The translations under genes were made by a program, and so were the position numbers. Below the pieces are notes generated by a model. That model worked only from the letters and a program-made list of their open reading frames with translations, was not told the origin of the DNA and searched no databases. Of a stretch of DNA of 64,000 bases, positions 61,421 to 64,000 are shown piece after piece; the stretch's first letter is position 1; the number at the start of each line of letters is the position of its first letter. This DNA comes from Eustoma russellianum (taxonomy: Eukaryota; Streptophyta; Magnoliopsida; Gentianales; Gentianaceae). The stretch spans positions 46,769,345-46,833,344 of the forward strand of contig AP025040.1 of the NCBI GenBank assembly GCA_036186865.1. Reading direction: 5' to 3'.

Positions 61421-63034
61421 GTTCGACAACCTTCAAGACTTTATCCTAGTTCAGATTATATTCTAATCACAGATGAGGGGGAGCCTGAGAGCCTTCAAGA
61501 GGTGTTGTCACATCCAGACAAAGACCATTGGCTCAAGGCTATGCAAGAGGAGATGGATTCTTTGAAGAAGAATGAAACCTATGACTTGGTGAAGCGTCCA
61601 ACAGGGAAGAAAGTCTTGAAGAACAGGTGGTTGTTTAAGAACAAGAAAGATGGCCACAAGCTAGTGAGACGGAAGGCAAGACTAGTGGTGAAGGGATGCC
61701 ACCAGAAGAAAGGCATCGACTTTGATGAGATTTTTGCACCAGTAGTGAAGATGACTTCTATTCGTATAATTTTGGGACTAGCTGCCAGTTTGGATCTTGA
61801 AATTGAACAACTTGATGTAAAAACTGCTTTCTTACACGGTGATTTGCATGAGGAGATTTACATGGAGCAGCCGGAAGGATTTCAAGTCAAAGGTAAGGAG
61901 AATTTTGTTTGTAAGTTGAAAAAGAGTCTCTATGGACTTAAGCAGACACCAAGGCAATGGTACCGCAAGTTTGATTCATTTATCAGTACTAATGGATACA
62001 AGCGGACTTCTGCAGATCCTTGTGTTTACTTTAGAAAGTTCTCTGAAGGTAACTTCATTATCCTTTGCTTGTATGTTGATGATATGCTGATAGTGGGACA
62101 AGATGTTGAGATGATTCGCAGGTTGAAAAAGGATTTGTCAAAGTCCTTTGATATGAAAGATTTGGGTCCTGCAAAGCAAATTCTTGGCATTGAAATTGTT
62201 CGTGATAGAAAAGCTGGTAAGCTTTGGTTGTCACAAGAGAAATATATTGAACGGGTGCTTGAAAGGTTCAATATGAAGAATGTCAAGCCAGTTAATACAC
62301 CACTTGCAGGTCATATCAAGTTGAGCAAGCAGTGTTGTCCTACTACCGAGAAAGAGAAGGAAAGTATGTCACATATTCCTTACTCCTCTGCTGTTGGTTC
62401 ATTGATGTATGCTATGGTGTGTACAAGACCGGATATAGCACATGCTGTTGGTTTGGTTAGCAGATTCTTGGCTAATCCAGGCAAGGTTCACTGGGAAGCT
62501 GTAAAGTGGATCTTGAGATATTTGCATGGCACCTCAAAATTGAGCTTGTGTTTTGGAGGTGGTGAGCCTATTCTTGAAGGATTTACAGATGCTGACATGG
62601 CTGGTGATCTTGATAACAGAAGGTCTACCTCAGGTTACTTGTTTAAATTCGCAGGGGGAGCCATTTCACGGCAATTCAAGCTACAGAAGTGTGTAGCATT
62701 GTCTACAACCGAGGCGGAGTATATAGCAGCTGTGGAAGCATGCAAAGAAATGCTTTGGTTGAAACGTTTCTTTCAAGAGTTGGGTTTGAATCAAACGGAG
62801 TATGTTGTGTTTTGTGATAGTCAAAGTGCTATGGACTTGAGTAAAAACAGCATGTATCATGCCCGCACGAAGCATATTGATGTAAGGTATCATTGGTTGC
62901 GTGATGTCATTGAAAAGCAACTAATGAAGTTGAAGAAGATTCACACCAACAAGAATGGTGCTGATATGTTGACAAAGGTAGTTCCTGGAAGCAAGCTTGA
63001 ATTTTGTTCTAAGCTTGCAGGTATGTCCTTTTGA
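61421..63034 (+). CDS. Copia reverse transcriptase and RNase H part
   Basis: It continues in the same frame as the upstream part, separated by the TGA at 61418-61420; the first internal ATG is at 61502 (510 residues from there). Reverse transcriptase starts near HWLKAMQEEMDSLKKNET and has the YVDDM active-site motif at 62072-62086. RNase H has DADMAGD, STTEAEYIAA and the KHIDVRYHWLRD ending. No further stop or frameshift is visible. It probably needs readthrough, or is dead because of the upstream stop. Confidence 0.92.
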   Translation, partial: VRQPSRLYPSSDYILITDEGEPESLQEVLSHPDKDHWLKAMQEEMDSLKKNETYDLVKRPTGKKVLKNRWLFKNKKDGHKLVRRKARLVVKGCHQKKGIDFDEIFAPVVKMTSIRIILGLAASLDLEIEQLDVKTAFLHGDLHEEIYMEQPEGFQVKGKENFVCKLKKSLYGLKQTPRQWYRKFDSFISTNGYKRTSADPCVYFRKFSEGNFIILCLYVDDMLIVGQDVEMIRRLKKDLSKSFDMKDLGPAKQILGIEIVRDRKAGKLWLSQEKYIERVLERFNMKNVKPVNTPLAGHIKLSKQCCPTTEKEKESMSHIPYSSAVGSLMYAMVCTRPDIAHAVGLVSRFLANPGKVHWEAVKWILRYLHGTSKLSLCFGGGEPILEGFTDADMAGDLDNRRSTSGYLFKFAGGAISRQFKLQKCVALSTTEAEYIAAVEACKEMLWLKRFFQELGLNQTEYVVFCDSQSAMDLSKNSMYHARTKHIDVRYHWLRDVIEKQLMKLKKIHTNKNGADMLTKVVPGSKLEFCSKLAGMSF

Positions 63035-63068
63035 TGAGCTTTGTGTATAGTCTTCCCCATATTGGACT

Positions 63069-63080
63069 GGAGGGGGAGAT
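63069..63080 (+). promoter_or_regulatory. Polypurine tract
   Basis: GGAGGGGGAGAT lies immediately before the 3' LTR, the site that primes plus-strand DNA synthesis in LTR elements. Confidence 0.9.
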
Positions 63081-63832
63081 TGTTGGGGCATTAGTCCAGT
63101 CCATTTGTTATTGGACATTTTGTAAGTGATAGACCAATCACTTATTTTGTGAGACCCAAATGGTTTGGGTATTTGGGAGATTCTCTTAGTACCCCTATAA
63201 AGAAGTTTTTGCTGGCTAAAATTCGGATGAGGGGACTGTAGAACATCTGAGAGTGGGAGAAAAACAGAGAGAGAGAGAAATTTTCGCGTGTGTGCAGATT
63301 TTCTGGACAGCCTCTGCTATTTCGATGATCGCCGGAGATCCAACCGTTGGATTTTGCTGAAATTTGGACAGCATCTTCGGAACACACAGGGCTACATTCT
63401 GACCGTTCAGAATTTCAATCCAAGCCCTGGATCGGTTTTAATCGCTGCTGGTGTCAGACGCGATTTTGGTGAAATTTCTGCAATTTTTGTTCCTCTCAAT
63501 TGTTCTCTCTTATGTATGTTGTTGTTGGTGGGCTGTAACATCCTTGTAGATTGATTTGGGTGTTTTTACCCTCAATTTCATAATAAGAGAAGAAGAAGGG
63601 TGGACTCCTTACAAGTCCCGTGGTTTTTTATCCTTCACATTGAAGGGGTTTTTCCACGTATAAATCTCTTGTGTTGTTTGAAGTTTTATCTTGGATAATT
63701 TGCTTGAGATTTTGATGTGTGATTAATCTTTGCTTGGTGAATCAATTGTGGTGAATTAGTTAAGCATCTTGGTTGTTGTCTTGGAGTTGATCCTTGTAGG
63801 TGGTGTATCCTACTTGTTGCTTCTCCCCTACA
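63081..63832 (+). repeat. 3' LTR (752 bp)
   Basis: Starts TGTTGGGGCATTAG and ends CCCCTACA. It carries an extra GAGA near 63272 compared with the 5' LTR, plus about 9 substitutions. Confidence 0.95.
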
Positions 63833-63837
63833 ACTAT
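63833..63837. repeat. Target-site duplication, right (ACTAT)
   Basis: Pairs with ACTAT at 58190-58194. Beyond it, to 64000, the sequence is intron-like with a CTCCCC-rich stretch and no recognisable exon. Confidence 0.93.
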
Positions 63838-64000
63838 GAGGTAATCTCATTTCTGCATTATGGACATCTCATCTTTAGCAACCATCTTTTGCATGGACCA
63901 AGCAGAAGACAAATGTCCAACAGAGCTAACACCCTTGCTCTCCCCCCTCCCCCTCTCTCTTTTGAGTCTCGTTTTCTAGCAGAAACATTTATTGCTGGAA

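Larger units (their letters stand above)
58195..63832 (+). mobile_element. Ty1-copia LTR retrotransposon, near complete, 5638 bp
   Basis: The order is 5' LTR, primer-binding site, gag-protease-integrase, reverse transcriptase-RNase H, polypurine tract, 3' LTR. Integrase before RT defines Ty1-copia. The gag and pol motifs suggest the Tork/Tnt1 branch, but that is inference. The LTRs differ at about 9 positions plus one 4-bp GAGA indel over about 748 bp (about 1.2%), so the insertion is young. One TGA (61418-61420) splits the single long frame; no other break was seen. It lies antisense to the CHFR-like gene, next to its first recognisable exon. Confidence 0.95.

Noticed and set aside
1..64000. 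CRISPR arrays, bacterial operons or prophage
   Set aside because: The window is plant nuclear DNA with spliced genes. Repeats are tandem duplications, microsatellites or transposons; no regularly spaced short repeats occur.

Overview
This is a plant nuclear genomic window, most likely from a Solanaceae species. The genes have many short exons separated by long AT-rich introns with GT-AG boundaries, and the encoded proteins are plant families. The short elements with TTG-repeat tails look like the TS-type SINEs known from tobacco and its relatives. The family assignment is inference; the species cannot be named from sequence alone.

Four host genes can be reconstructed exon by exon with every splice phase matching. 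(1) 2959-13750, plus strand: a PSK SIMULATOR-like protein with DUF3475 and DUF668 domains, 12 coding exons, 623 aa. (2) 16056-24037, plus: cytosolic-type prolyl-tRNA synthetase, 12 coding exons, 511 aa. (3) 27854-36182, plus: a TOM1-like (TOL1-like) VHS-GAT ubiquitin-sorting protein, 9 coding exons, 400 aa, with a spliced 5' leader. (4) 57380-37626, minus: a CHFR-like FHA-RING E3 ubiquitin ligase, 13 exons in the window. It ends in a PBZ-like zinc finger, and its 5' FHA exon(s) were not found. Genes 3 and 4 converge tail to tail. The four have unrelated housekeeping or signalling roles, and nothing suggests a cluster.

Mobile DNA fills much of the rest, mostly inside introns. A young, nearly complete Ty1-copia element (58195-63832) has 748 and 752 bp LTRs, a 5-bp target duplication, and one in-frame TGA between integrase and reverse transcriptase. 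It lies next to the first recognisable exon of the CHFR-like gene. Decayed copia pieces occur near 6.6-7.8, 46.1-46.9, 47.0-47.9 and 56.0 kb. LINE (L1-type) pieces lie near 45.1-45.5, 48.5-48.9 and 51.7-56.0 kb. A Stowaway-like MITE lies in the ProRS gene.

The most interesting signal is a family of TTG-tailed SINEs. One SINE 3' end directly forms the pyrimidine/TTG tract and abuts the AG of the 3' splice site of TOL exon 8. A second lies about 30 bp before an acceptor in the PSK SIMULATOR-like gene, and a third about 150 bp before an acceptor in the CHFR-like gene, both in sense orientation. No clearly new multi-gene system was found.
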